Source: URNF01 sp045649855
Lineage (GTDB): Bacteria; Bacillota; Clostridia; Oscillospirales; Acutalibacteraceae
Direction of reading: 5' to 3'
DNA length: 31,305 nt
NCBI GenBank assembly: GCA_045649855.1
Contig: JAZRQN010000127.1
Span: forward strand, 1-31,305
Shown here: one piece after another, positions 8,046 to 16,891 of the stretch
How positions within the stretch are numbered: position 1 is the stretch's first letter
Layout: the number at the start of each line of letters is the position of its first letter
Notes under the pieces: model-generated
Databases searched by the model: none
Told to the model about the DNA's origin: nothing
Seen by the model: only the letters and a program-made list of their open reading frames with translations
Program-made: the position numbers and the translations under genes

Positions 8046-9393
8046 CGGTATACTCTCCTATCAGATCCCAATCCATGCGATCAAAAATTTTAACGTTCAC
8101 AAAATCGCCGGGCGCTACGGCAATACGCTTGCCGTTTTCATCCGTCGGTTGTGCAAAAAACACCTTACCGTCAATATCGGGGGCATCGGCAGCGGTTCTG
8201 CCAAACCAGTACTCCGCATAGCGATCAAAACTTTCCACCAGCACCTCCACCGTTTCGCCGATGCGGCCATCCAGCCATCTATCGGCAATACGGGTCTGCT
8301 GATCCATCAGAATATCACGTCTGCGCGCCTTTTTCTTCTCGGGCACTTGGTTGTCAAAGTCCGCCGCAGGCGTACCCTCTTCCGCAGAATAGGTGAAACA
8401 ACCCAAATGCTCAAACTTGGTCTTTTTCACAAACTGACACAGCGACTCGAAGTCCGCTTCCGTCTCACCGGGGAAACCGACCAAAATGGTGGTACGCAAC
8501 ACAATACCGGGGACCATCTCACGGATATGCGCCACCAACGTTTCCAGTGTCTGACGATCGCCCGTGCGGTTCATCGCACGCAAAACGTTTGCTTCGGAAT
8601 GCTGAATGGGCATATCCAGATATTTGACGATCTTCTCTTCCCTTGCCATCACTTCCAACAGACTGTCGGTGATATGCTCGGGATAGCAATACAGCAAGCG
8701 AATCCAACGCAAGCCGTCAATTCTGCAAAGCTTGGTCAACAGATCGGGCAACCTTTTTTCGCCATACAAATCTTCACCGTACACGGTGGGGTCCTGCGCC
8801 ACGATGACCAGTTCTTTGACACCGTTTTTGGCAAGCATCTCCGCTTCCGCTAAAATGTCCTCTTCTTTGCGACTGCGCAAACCGCCGCGAATGAGCGGAA
8901 TGGCACAGTATGTACAACGATTATCGCAACCGTCTGCCACACGCAGGTACGCAAAAAACGACGGCGTGGTCTGCAACCGTTCACCATCCAGCGGCCAACT
9001 GTCCAGTGGCGGGAAAGACAACACGCGTTCGTGCTGTTGCATCACCGCATTGACCGCATCCACGATATCGCCGTTCGCGCCAAGACCGAGCACAGCATCG
9101 CATTCTGGAATTTCTTGTGCAATCTGCGCGCCGTACCGCTGTGCCATACAACCGGTAACAACGATACCCTTAATTCGACCTTCCTTTTTCAAAAGACCGA
9201 ATTCCAAAATATTCTCAATCGACTCGGTTTTCGCATCCTGAATAAACCCGCAGGTGTTCACGATCACAACGTCCGCAAGCCCACTGTCCGCCGTGATTTC
9301 AAATCCGGCATTCTGCAGTTTTGCGAGCATCAGTTCCGCGTCCATCTGGTTTTTCGGGCAACCGAGCGAGACCATACCTACCTTGATCGCCAT
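8029..9393 (-). CDS. rimO: Ribosomal protein uS12 methylthiotransferase
   Basis: This 454-residue radical-SAM enzyme adds a methylthio group to an aspartate of ribosomal protein S12. The N-terminal UPF0004 domain has three cluster Cys in SLGCPKNQ, NTCGFI and GCMAQRY. The radical-SAM motif is C156-x3-C160-x2-C163 (GCDNRCTYCAIP). The C-terminal 60-70 residues form a TRAM-like domain. SLGCPKNQ and NTCGFI point to RimO rather than MiaB. It starts 4 nt after the recX stop, with only a weak ribosome site (GGGAT). Confidence 0.95.
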   Translation of the reverse strand: MAIKVGMVSLGCPKNQMDAELMLAKLQNAGFEITADSGLADVVIVNTCGFIQDAKTESIENILEFGLLKKEGRIKGIVVTGCMAQRYGAQIAQEIPECDAVLGLGANGDIVDAVNAVMQQHERVLSFPPLDSWPLDGERLQTTPSFFAYLRVADGCDNRCTYCAIPLIRGGLRSRKEEDILAEAEMLAKNGVKELVIVAQDPTVYGEDLYGEKRLPDLLTKLCRIDGLRWIRLLYCYPEHITDSLLEVMAREEKIVKYLDMPIQHSEANVLRAMNRTGDRQTLETLVAHIREMVPGIVLRTTILVGFPGETEADFESLCQFVKKTKFEHLGCFTYSAEEGTPAADFDNQVPEKKKARRRDILMDQQTRIADRWLDGRIGETVEVLVESFDRYAEYWFGRTAADAPDIDGKVFFAQPTDENGKRIAVAPGDFVNVKIFDRMDWDLIGEYTDEFTE

Positions 9394-9397
9394 AGTT

Positions 9398-10030
9398 TCA
9401 ATCCCATTCTTCGGAAATTTCTTGTTCGCTCGCCGCTTCTATCGCGCGGCGAACAGCATCATACGAAAACCCGTACCGCGCCAGAGCGGCAACCGTTTTT
9501 GCACGGTTTTCTTTCGTATCCAACTTATTATAATATCTTTTTTGAATAAGTGCAAGTGCTTGTTGAAAATCATCCGATTCCAATGCGTCCAAGGCCGCCT
9601 GCGCCACCGCACGGGAAACACCTTTTTCCTGCAATGCCTGTATTACCCGACGGCGCGGATACTGCTTATATTCGGTCAGATTACGCGCCATACGTTCCGC
9701 ATAGGTCGCATCGTTGATGAGACCCACTTCTACAAACCGCTCTACCACCGCGCGACAAACCTCGCGGTCAAACGAACGGGACAGTTTGCGTTCCAGTTCT
9801 TTGGCAGCATAATCCCTGCCGGAAAGATAGTACAGCGCACGCGAGCGCACGCGGTTATACCGCGAGCGGGACAGTAAATCTTCCAACTGTTCTTCTTCAA
9901 TGTTCCCATCCACGTGGTACCACGAATCGTCAAAAGTGGCGGCATCCACCGTTACCTCAAAACGTTCGTCCCCCTCGATGGTGAGCGTATACTGCGAACC
10001 GCGCACGCGGTTCTTTTCCACGATTTTCAT
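9398..10030 (-). CDS. recX: Regulatory protein RecX
   Basis: This 210-residue protein belongs to the RecX family, which binds and modulates RecA filaments. It has the three-helix repeats of the family, with segments such as RSRALYYLSGRDYAAKELERKL and YPRRRVIQALQEKGV. The first 60 residues form an acidic, beta-rich extension found in many Firmicute RecX proteins. It lies just downstream of recA beyond a hairpin terminator, so its level probably depends on read-through. It begins the tightly spaced recX-rimO-pgsA group. Confidence 0.9.
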   Translation of the reverse strand: MKIVEKNRVRGSQYTLTIEGDERFEVTVDAATFDDSWYHVDGNIEEEQLEDLLSRSRYNRVRSRALYYLSGRDYAAKELERKLSRSFDREVCRAVVERFVEVGLINDATYAERMARNLTEYKQYPRRRVIQALQEKGVSRAVAQAALDALESDDFQQALALIQKRYYNKLDTKENRAKTVAALARYGFSYDAVRRAIEAASEQEISEEWD

Positions 10031-10049
10031 ATATCCCTCAAAACACCAA

Positions 10050-10079
10050 AAGAAGGTGGTAATGCCTTACCACCTTCTT
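10050..10079 (-). terminator. Hairpin terminator between recA and recX
   Basis: A perfect 13-bp stem (10050-10062 with 10067-10079) closes a TGCC loop and is followed on the minus strand by a short T run. It lies 20 nt beyond the recA stop and 20 nt before recX, so it would set a recA-high, recX-low ratio by partial termination. Confidence 0.75.
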
Positions 10080-10100
10080 AAACTTTAGTTTTTCTACGTC

Positions 10101-11255
10101 TTAGTCATCTACCACAATATCGATCTGCGCTTTTGCGGCAGGTGCAGACATTTTCGCCGCCGCTTCGATCGGGATCTCCACCGGTTGCGGTGCAGGCGCT
10201 GCCGCACGCGCATTCGGCAACGGATTGAGACGCGGCAGACCCTCTCTCACCTGCGCCTCGATTTCGGCAAACAGTTCAGGGTGCGCTTTCAGATATTCAC
10301 GGGTGTTATCTCTGCCCTGGCCGAGACGATCCTCTTTATAAGAGAACCAAGCACCTGCTTTCTGGATAATATCCAGTTTCACGGCAAGGTCGATCAACTC
10401 GCCGTCGCGAGAGATACCCTGACCGTAAATCACGTCGAATTCCGCCTCTTTAAAGGGAGGTGCCACCTTGTTTTTGACGATCTTCACACGGGTGTGCGAA
10501 CCGATCGGTTCACCGCCCGACTTGATGGTCTCAGTACGACGCACATCCAAACGGACGGACGCATAATATTTCAGCGCGTTACCGCCGGAGGTAACCTCGG
10601 GGTTACCGTACACCACACCGACTTTCAAACGCAACTGGTTGATGAAAATGGCAATACAGTTGGACTTTGCCACCACAGGTGCCAATTTACGCATCGCCTG
10701 AGACATCAGACGCGCCTGCAGGCCCACATGGCTGTCGTCCATTTCGCCCTCGATCTCCGCACGAGGTACCAGTGCCGCCACCGAGTCGAGTACCACAATA
10801 TCCACTGCGCCCGAACGAATGAGCGCTTCCATAATTTCGAGTGCCTGTTCGCCTGCATCCGGCTGGGACACCAACAAAGAGTCCACGTCCACGCCGAGCG
10901 CACGGGCATATACGGGGTCCAGCGCGTGTTCCACGTCGATGTACGCCGCTTCGCCGCCTTTTTTTTGCGCTTCCGCCACCGCGTGCAAAGCAAGGGTGGT
11001 TTTACCGGACGCCTCAGGACCGTAAATCTCAATAATTCTGCCGCGAGGCAGACCGCCGATACCAAGCGCCGCATCCAGCGCCATCGAACCGGTCGGAATA
11101 CTGTCAACGGTCATACCCAGGTTCTCACCCAGACGCATAACAGCACCTTTACCGTAGTTTCTTTCAATCTGCTGCAAAGCAGCATCCAATGCTTTTTTTC
11201 TTTCGTCGTTGCCGCCGGCTTTGGCAACCTTTGCGGCTGTCTTCTTCTCTGCCAT
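10101..11255 (-). CDS. recA: Recombinase RecA
   Basis: This 384-residue ATPase forms filaments on single-stranded DNA for homologous recombination and triggers LexA self-cleavage. The Walker A motif is GPEASGKT (Lys85). LDSVAALVP marks Walker B, and the L2 region FINQLRLKVGVVYGNPE is intact. The C-terminal tail is Ala/Pro-rich and ends in acidic residues (DIVVDD), which in other RecA proteins damp DNA binding. I use the ATG at 11255 (MAEKKTAAK). The frame is open to 11321, but that stretch runs across the -10 element. Confidence 0.98.
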   Translation of the reverse strand: MAEKKTAAKVAKAGGNDERKKALDAALQQIERNYGKGAVMRLGENLGMTVDSIPTGSMALDAALGIGGLPRGRIIEIYGPEASGKTTLALHAVAEAQKKGGEAAYIDVEHALDPVYARALGVDVDSLLVSQPDAGEQALEIMEALIRSGAVDIVVLDSVAALVPRAEIEGEMDDSHVGLQARLMSQAMRKLAPVVAKSNCIAIFINQLRLKVGVVYGNPEVTSGGNALKYYASVRLDVRRTETIKSGGEPIGSHTRVKIVKNKVAPPFKEAEFDVIYGQGISRDGELIDLAVKLDIIQKAGAWFSYKEDRLGQGRDNTREYLKAHPELFAEIEAQVREGLPRLNPLPNARAAAPAPQPVEIPIEAAAKMSAPAAKAQIDIVVDD

Positions 11256-11292
11256 TTCGTCATTCCCTTTCAATCTGTCATCATTTGCTTGT

Positions 11293-11321
11293 ATTATACT
11301 AGACTTTTCCAAAAAAATCAA
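11293..11321 (-). promoter_or_regulatory. recA promoter
   Basis: On the minus strand TTGATT (11316-11321) and TATAAT (11293-11298) are 17 bp apart. The start point falls near 11286, about 30 nt before the recA ATG. Confidence 0.8.
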
Positions 11322-11339
11322 TAGTTTTTGATAAAAAAT

Positions 11340-11353
11340 CGAACATCTGTTCT
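11340..11353 (-). promoter_or_regulatory. SOS (LexA) box of recA
   Basis: CGAACATCTGTTCT contains a perfect GAAC-N4-GTTC inverted repeat, the core of the Gram-positive LexA/DinR operator (CGAAC-N4-GTTCG), with one end base off. It lies between the prmC stop and the recA promoter, about 18 bp upstream of the -35 hexamer rather than overlapping it. The position is unusual for simple repression, but the motif and context are strong. Confidence 0.75.
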
Positions 11354-11360
11354 ATATTTT

Positions 11361-12200
11361 TTATTTCCATCCGATGACAACGCGGTCTTGATTTCCTAAA
11401 TCTTTCAGTATTTTACGGTTTTGAAGGCCATAATCGCCGAACAAACGGTCAACCTGTTCGCCTTGGTCATATCCAATCTCCACGGCGCAAAAACCGCCCG
11501 CTTTCAATTTGGGCAGCCAGGCGTCCAAAATCACGCGATAAAAATCCAGACCGTCCGCACCGCCATCCAACGCCATCTGCGGTTCGTTTTGCACTTCGCG
11601 TTGCAGAGAACTCAAATCTTTATTAGGTATATATGGCGGATTGGAAAGAATGGCATCAAAACAACCTTCCACCTTTTCACCATCCGTAAAAATATCCCCT
11701 TGTACCGCGTGCACAGCATACTGCGGATACCGCGCAATGTTTTTGGAAAGAAAGTGAAAGGCCGCATCGGATTTTTCCACAGCGGTAACCGAGACGTTTT
11801 TCAGCAGAGATGCCACGCCCAACCCGACACAACCGCTCCCTGCACACAAGTCCAGCACTCGCGGTGCTTCTGTCGAGCGCAGCGCTTCTGCCGCTGTTTC
11901 ACACAGCAATTCCGTATCGGGGCGCGGAATGAGCACACCCTCTCCGACGTACAAACGCAAAGAAAGAAAATCCCATTCTCCCAATATGTATTGCAACGGT
12001 CTGCCGTCCAAGCGCTCGGCAATCGCACGTTGAAGTGCAACCACCGCGTCTGCTTGTAACGGACGCTCATCCAATCGCGCACCGTGCGGCACACCGCCCA
12101 GATCTTCCAGCAAACACCGCACTTCAAACGCGGCATCCTCTACCCCTGCCGCACACAAGCGCGCAGCGGCATCAGCGGCAAACGCTTTGGCAGTTACCAT
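11361..12200 (-). CDS. prmC: Peptide chain release factor N5-glutamine methyltransferase
   Basis: This 279-residue SAM-dependent enzyme (HemK/PrmC) methylates the glutamine of the GGQ motif in release factors. The SAM-binding motif is VLDLCAGSGCVGLGVA, and the catalytic motif is NPPY (N187-Y190). The N-terminal helical domain that binds the release factor is present. I choose the ATG at 12200, with GGAGG 8 nt upstream. It overlaps the end of the DUF1385 gene by 7 nt. The release factor gene prfA, often its neighbour, is not here; recA follows instead. Confidence 0.93.
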   Translation of the reverse strand: MVTAKAFAADAAARLCAAGVEDAAFEVRCLLEDLGGVPHGARLDERPLQADAVVALQRAIAERLDGRPLQYILGEWDFLSLRLYVGEGVLIPRPDTELLCETAAEALRSTEAPRVLDLCAGSGCVGLGVASLLKNVSVTAVEKSDAAFHFLSKNIARYPQYAVHAVQGDIFTDGEKVEGCFDAILSNPPYIPNKDLSSLQREVQNEPQMALDGGADGLDFYRVILDAWLPKLKAGGFCAVEIGYDQGEQVDRLFGDYGLQNRKILKDLGNQDRVVIGWK

Positions 12201-13129
12201 TGATCCGCCTCCGCGTCTTCGGGAATGACCTTTTCCATCGCCGCGATCGCACATTCGATCATACTATCGTCAGGTTCACGGGTGGTCAGGTGTTGCATCC
12301 ATACACCGGGCTTGGAGATGGCACGCGTAAACGCATTATCTTTTCTGCCTGCCAGTTTGATCAATTCATAACCCACGCCAACCACGGCAGGAATGGTGAG
12401 CAGTTTGATTGCCGTGCGCAGGATAGTGTTCATATCGGGAATGAGCATGGACACCACCATACCGACCAGCAACATCAAAATCATAAAGGAAGTACCGCAG
12501 CGAGGATGGAAACGAGACTGTTCTCTGATGTTTTCCACCGTCAGAGGCAAACCTTGTTCGTAGCAGAAAATGGTTTTATGCTCCGCACCGTGATACATAA
12601 ATACACGCCGAATATCCTTCATGAGCGAAATGGCTGCCACGTATCCTACAAACAGCACCATACGGAACACGCCCTCAAACACACCGCGCATTACCGCGTT
12701 ATCCAACGACGGAACTGCACCGGACAGCAGTTTGAACAAGAAGGACGGCAACCAGATGAACAGCACCACCGCCAAGCAAACGCCAAGCACGGCAGAAATC
12801 ACCATCAACACATTGAAAAACGCGTTGCTCTTTTCTTGATCTTCCGCATTTTCCTCGATTTCTTCCAAACCGCTCAACTCGGCGGAACGCATCAGACATT
12901 TATAACCGTATTTCAGCGAATCGATGAAATTGAAGATACCGCGAACAAAGGGCAGTTTCATCCACTTGGGTTTATCCAACCCTTCGGTCGCCCAATCTTC
13001 CACAATGATTTCTCCCGACACGTGGCGCACCGCCATTGCGGTCATCTGCGGTCCGCGCATCATAATGCCTTCGATCAGCGCCTGTCCGCCGATAGAGGTC
13101 TTTTTCGCCTGATTGATCTTGTCGCTCAT
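12194..13129 (-). CDS. DUF1385 integral membrane protein (YqhQ-like)
   Basis: This 311-residue membrane protein matches the DUF1385/YqhQ family, whose biochemical role I do not know. The N terminus has the family signature GGQALIEGIMMRGP. Several membrane segments lie around residues 95-170, 195-215 and 215-260. The polar segment MYHGAEHKTIFCYE (His and Glu residues, metal-site-like) and RFHPRCGTSF are the conserved core. In Clostridia the family often sits next to prmC, as here. It begins 14 nt after the kinase stop, so it belongs to the same transcript. Confidence 0.85.
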   Translation of the reverse strand: MSDKINQAKKTSIGGQALIEGIMMRGPQMTAMAVRHVSGEIIVEDWATEGLDKPKWMKLPFVRGIFNFIDSLKYGYKCLMRSAELSGLEEIEENAEDQEKSNAFFNVLMVISAVLGVCLAVVLFIWLPSFLFKLLSGAVPSLDNAVMRGVFEGVFRMVLFVGYVAAISLMKDIRRVFMYHGAEHKTIFCYEQGLPLTVENIREQSRFHPRCGTSFMILMLLVGMVVSMLIPDMNTILRTAIKLLTIPAVVGVGYELIKLAGRKDNAFTRAISKPGVWMQHLTTREPDDSMIECAIAAMEKVIPEDAEADQW

Positions 13130-13143
13130 ACCAATATCCTTTC

Positions 13144-14550
13144 TCACGTTTGACACGGAAGCGTAATGATCACACTGGTGCCAACGCCTTGCTTACTGTG
13201 TATCTCCAGCGCACCGCCGTGTCCGCTGATGATTTCATCCGCCACTGCCAGTCCGATACCCGAACCGGGACGGGTCATATCTGCTTTATAGAATTTCCGT
13301 TTGATCTGCGGCAGGTCTTCCTCGGAGATGCCCGTTCCCGTATCTCCGAACACCACCTGCACCGCCTTGTCCATCAACGCGTAGTCCACCCGTACGGTGT
13401 CCCCGGCATCCGAATATTTGATTGCATTGTCCAGCACGTTGATGAACACCTGACGCAAGCGATCGGCATCACCCATCACGGCCGGCAACGGTCCATTGCC
13501 GGCATACTGCAGTCGCACGTCTTTTTTCTCCGCGCGGTCCTGCATCAAGAACATAATCTCTTCCAAAACCGAGGGAATATCCACCGTTTCAAACTGCAAG
13601 GTCAGTTTACCGTTTTGCATACGGGAGAAGTCCAACAACTCCTCCACCATACCCGACAATCTGTCCGCTTCTTCAGCGATGATAGACATACCTTTCTCGG
13701 ACAGTTCGGGGTCTTGCATTCCCACACTGCGCAGCGTTTCACTCCAACCGCGGATGGCGGTGAGCGGTGTGCGCAACTCGTGGGACACGGAAGAAATAAA
13801 CTCGTTTTTGAGTTGTTCTGACCGCTGAATTTCGCCTGCCATATAGTTGATGGTATCGCACAACTCACCAAGTTCGTCATCACTGCGTTTGACCACGCGA
13901 TACGCATATTCACCTTTGGCGATACGGCGCGCCGCACGGCCAATCTCGTCAACGGGATGCACAATAGATCGGATAAAATACAAACCTGACAGCGCGCAGA
14001 AAAACAAAATAACCAATACGACCGCACCGATCAACAATGCCATCAGCCAGAGTTGCCGATCCACCAGTCGCAACGTTACCACATAGCGCAACGCACCAAT
14101 GACTTTGCCGTCTTCCTGTTTTTCAACGGCGGTCAACGCCATCACGTGTTCACCACTGCTGTTGCGATTACTGCGAATCACACGTCCCTCTGCCGACACG
14201 CACGCGGCGGCAAAATCGCTGTCAGCGCCACTGCCCGTCGGCACAAAACCGGTGGTGGATGCTACCACCGAACCGTTTGCAGACAGCACCTGCAATTCCA
14301 TTTGTTCTTTATTATCAAAACTTTCCACACACAGTCGTGCGGTTTGCGTCCAATCTTCCGCATACGTTTCACCAAACACGGCGGAACGGCGGTACAGATC
14401 CGCACATTCTTCCAATACGTCCTGTACTCGTTCGTAATAAAAACTGCGAATGAGCACAATGAGTACGATGCTCACGATCAACAGCGCGGCGACGATCATA
14501 GAAAAGCCGTACGCCATCCAACGCTGCGCAATATTCTTTTTGCCGGCCAC
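13144..14550 (-). CDS. Membrane sensor histidine kinase, PhoR/ResE type
   Basis: This 468-residue kinase has a first membrane segment at about residues 12-35 and an extracellular sensor domain of about 130 residues. A second membrane segment (about 168-192) is followed by HAMP, a HisKA domain with SHELRTPLTAIRGW (phospho-acceptor His257), and an HATPase domain. The ATPase motifs are the N box NVLDNAIKYSD, GDTGTGI and GSGIGLAVA. The GTG start has GGAGG 6 nt upstream. It is paired with the response regulator 33 nt upstream and with the lipoprotein beyond it. The sensed signal is unknown. Confidence 0.93.
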   Translation of the reverse strand: MAGKKNIAQRWMAYGFSMIVAALLIVSIVLIVLIRSFYYERVQDVLEECADLYRRSAVFGETYAEDWTQTARLCVESFDNKEQMELQVLSANGSVVASTTGFVPTGSGADSDFAAACVSAEGRVIRSNRNSSGEHVMALTAVEKQEDGKVIGALRYVVTLRLVDRQLWLMALLIGAVVLVILFFCALSGLYFIRSIVHPVDEIGRAARRIAKGEYAYRVVKRSDDELGELCDTINYMAGEIQRSEQLKNEFISSVSHELRTPLTAIRGWSETLRSVGMQDPELSEKGMSIIAEEADRLSGMVEELLDFSRMQNGKLTLQFETVDIPSVLEEIMFLMQDRAEKKDVRLQYAGNGPLPAVMGDADRLRQVFINVLDNAIKYSDAGDTVRVDYALMDKAVQVVFGDTGTGISEEDLPQIKRKFYKADMTRPGSGIGLAVADEIISGHGGALEIHSKQGVGTSVIITLPCQT

Positions 14551-14583
14551 GCCGCACCTCCTGTCAGCAAAATCCTTTTTGGG

Positions 14584-15285
14584 TTAATCGATCCACTGAT
14601 ATCCTTTGCCCCACACCGTGATGATATGGCGAGGGTTGGACGGATCGCTTTCGATCTTCATACGCAAACGACGCAGGTTGACGTCCACCACCTTGTCGTC
14701 GCCCGAATATTCTTCGCCCCAGACATACCGCAAAATCTCTTCGCGTTTATGGCATCCGTCCGGATGCGTGAAGAAAAACTCCAAAATCTGAAACTCCATT
14801 TGCGTGAGATCCACCATCTCACCGTGCATGTGCAACATGCGGCTGCGCAAATCCAGCGTAAACTCGCCGCGCTCTACCTTCTCCAGATATTTCTCGCCGC
14901 TTTTCTCACGCAATATCTGCACACGGCGATACAAAGCGGACACGCGCGCCATCAGTTCGGCAATGCCAAACGGTTTGGTAACGTAATCATCCGCGCCGCA
15001 ATGCAACCCCTGCACCTTTTCCGCTTCTTGCGAACGGGCGGTGAGCATCACGATACCGATAGTGGGATCCGCCGCACGCAACGAGCGACACACCTCAAAC
15101 CCGTCGATACCGGGCATCATAACGTCCAACAGGGCGATATCAATCGGTTCGCTTTGCTCCTTATACAGACGCAAAGCCTCTTCGCCATTGGATGCTTCCA
15201 ATACTTCAAAGTCGGCGCGTTTCAAGTTGAAGACCACAAACTCGCGTATCGCGCGTTCATCTTCACAAACCAAAATACGTTTCAA
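14584..15285 (-). CDS. OmpR/PhoB-family response regulator
   Basis: This 233-residue regulator has a receiver domain (acidic pocket ED at residues 8-9, phospho-acceptor Asp54 in LLDVMMPG, Lys in VTKPFG). A winged-helix DNA-binding domain follows, ending KVVDVNLRRLRMKIESDPSNPRHI. I choose the TTG at 15285, since AAAGGGGGAG lies just upstream and the protein then begins with KRILVCEDE. A GTG at 15306 would add seven residues and overlap the lipoprotein stop. Either way, translation is likely coupled to the lipoprotein gene. Confidence 0.93.
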   Translation of the reverse strand: MKRILVCEDERAIREFVVFNLKRADFEVLEASNGEEALRLYKEQSEPIDIALLDVMMPGIDGFEVCRSLRAADPTIGIVMLTARSQEAEKVQGLHCGADDYVTKPFGIAELMARVSALYRRVQILREKSGEKYLEKVERGEFTLDLRSRMLHMHGEMVDLTQMEFQILEFFFTHPDGCHKREEILRYVWGEEYSGDDKVVDVNLRRLRMKIESDPSNPRHIITVWGKGYQWID

Positions 15286-15298
15286 TGGTCTCCCCCTT

Positions 15299-16579
15299 TC
15301 ACACACCGATCAGCATATAGCTGATTTTTTCAACAGTTAAACGGTACGGCGCATCCGCCTCATACCAAATCTCCAGCGGCAAATCGCCGGGCAACTCTTC
15401 AAACGCGAACTCGTCTTCATCGGGAGAAGATTCTGCCGCAGTATTATGCACCGCCAAGAACGGTTGGGTATTGCCGTCTTCATCCACCTGTTCCAACCAC
15501 AGCGTGCGCGTTTGCTCATCATAACGGGTCGTAACGGTCGGAATCCAATCATCTTCCATTTCCACGCAATAGCCGTCCTGCATATTGACTACACTGCCAA
15601 ACTGACGGACAGGCGCATCTGCCGCCACGTCCCAACTATACCATTCGGTCAGCCACTGCCAACTGCCGTTCATCACGGCATCCGCACTCAAGGAAGACGT
15701 TACCGGAATCTCCGGCACGCCGTTACCATCCACATCCATGACCGGCACGTACGGCATACGGTCGGCAATACGCGCCACATCCGCGGTATGAAGCGGTGTA
15801 GACAGCCGTTCTCCGTCCCAATAGATCAGCGTAGTGGTGTAACTGCCGCTGTCCAGCAACGCGTCGATATACAAACCGTCATCGCCGTTGCTCAATTTAC
15901 CGAGCAACATCTTTTCAAACGAACGGATACCGACAGGCAACACTGCTTCACCCATAGTCGAAACGCCGCTCGGCAACCACCGCCGCAGCGTCGCGGTAAC
16001 GGTACTGCCGATATTCAAGAAGGTGATCTCATCGCAGCCGTCCGCATTCATATCCCCGACGAAGTATTCGGTGTATCTGCCGACGTCGGCGGTACAACTG
16101 AGCATATCATCCAGACGGTATACGCTCAACTGGTAACTGCTGCTGTACAGATTCCAGCCCACCAACAATTCGCGGTTGCCGTCTCCGTCCAGATCACTGA
16201 GCGTAACCCTGTGCAGATCAGAGGCTTCACCCTCCGCATCACGCACCGAACGCCAACCGTCTTTTTCTTTTCGCAACAGATGAACGTGCGCGCGCTGTCC
16301 GGCAGCAGGCGCATAAAACGCCACCGCCACAGTCGCATCATCCGCACGCACCGACTCGCCTGCATCGTTGAGCATCAAGAACGCAGAGGTGTTACCGCCC
16401 ACGGGATATTTGAGCACATATCCGCCTTCCGATTGATCGGTCAGCAACGCATCTTCCAACGCCTGTTGCACCGCTTGTTGTTGTCCCTGTGCACGGGGCG
16501 GTTGCAAAAACGATTCCACGTCCATACAACCCGTCAACAGCAAACAGCAAAGCACCACGGCAACGATTCGCTTGCGCAC
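15299..16579 (-). CDS. Lipoprotein with FG-GAP/VCBS-like calcium-loop repeats
   Basis: This is a predicted surface lipoprotein of 426 residues. A short basic start and hydrophobic stretch lead to the lipobox LLTGC (Cys18). The body has three acidic loops of the D-x-D/N-x-D/N-G type: DLDGDGNRE, DMNADGCDE and DVDGNGVPE. These recur about every 50-100 residues, as in FG-GAP/VCBS beta-propeller repeats that bind calcium. I use the GTG at 16579, with GGAGG 8 nt upstream. It is the first gene after a strong promoter and directly precedes the response regulator and kinase, so it may be a signal-sensing partner. That role is inferred from position only. Confidence 0.8.
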   Translation of the reverse strand: MRKRIVAVVLCCLLLTGCMDVESFLQPPRAQGQQQAVQQALEDALLTDQSEGGYVLKYPVGGNTSAFLMLNDAGESVRADDATVAVAFYAPAAGQRAHVHLLRKEKDGWRSVRDAEGEASDLHRVTLSDLDGDGNRELLVGWNLYSSSYQLSVYRLDDMLSCTADVGRYTEYFVGDMNADGCDEITFLNIGSTVTATLRRWLPSGVSTMGEAVLPVGIRSFEKMLLGKLSNGDDGLYIDALLDSGSYTTTLIYWDGERLSTPLHTADVARIADRMPYVPVMDVDGNGVPEIPVTSSLSADAVMNGSWQWLTEWYSWDVAADAPVRQFGSVVNMQDGYCVEMEDDWIPTVTTRYDEQTRTLWLEQVDEDGNTQPFLAVHNTAAESSPDEDEFAFEELPGDLPLEIWYEADAPYRLTVEKISYMLIGV

Positions 16580-16617
16580 GGCATACACCTCCTCATAAAT
16601 AAGTACATATTTAATAT

Positions 16618-16646
16618 AGTATACTCTTTTTTATATCCCCTGTCAA
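16618..16646 (-). promoter_or_regulatory. Sigma-A promoter of the lipoprotein/two-component operon
   Basis: On the minus strand TTGACA (16641-16646) and TATACT (16618-16623) have a 17-bp spacer. It is divergent from the scfA promoter. The two -35 elements lie only 27 bp apart. Confidence 0.85.
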
Positions 16647-16673
16647 TGTAGCCAAAGTATTAAAATTCAGCGG

Positions 16674-16702
16674 TTGACTTATCAAAAACGGTGTGTTATA
16701 AT
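16674..16702 (+). promoter_or_regulatory. Sigma-A promoter of scfA
   Basis: TTGACT (16674-16679) and TATAAT (16697-16702) have a 17-bp spacer. The start point would be near 16709, giving a short leader of about 26 nt that contains GGAGG (16721-16725). Confidence 0.88.
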
Positions 16703-16734
16703 AATAAAAACTTGATTTTCGGAGGTTTACAGAT

Positions 16735-16878
16735 ATGAAACATATCCAGACTTTGGACACCAAAAATCTTTGCGAGAGCGCGAAACAGGGCGGTTGCGGC
16801 GAGTGCCAGACTTCCTGCCAGTCCGCTTGCAAAACCAGCTGCGGCATTGCAAATCAGCAGTGCGAATCCAACAAGTAA
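16735..16878 (+). CDS. scfA: SCIFF ranthipeptide precursor
   Basis: This 47-residue Cys-rich peptide begins MKHIQTLDTKNL and has the core CGECQTSCQSACKTSC. It is clearly the SCIFF family (six cysteines in forty-five residues), the near-universal modified peptide of Clostridia. GGAGG lies 9 nt before the ATG, after a strong promoter. It has seven Cys (13, 21, 24, 28, 32, 36, 43), one more than the name implies. In characterised SCIFF peptides the maturase links Cys32 to Thr37 by a thioether. Here Cys32 is present but residue 37 is Gly. No protease or exporter gene lies beside it. Confidence 0.95.
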   Translation: MKHIQTLDTKNLCESAKQGGCGECQTSCQSACKTSCGIANQQCESNK

Positions 16879-16891
16879 TCTTGCTTGCTTT

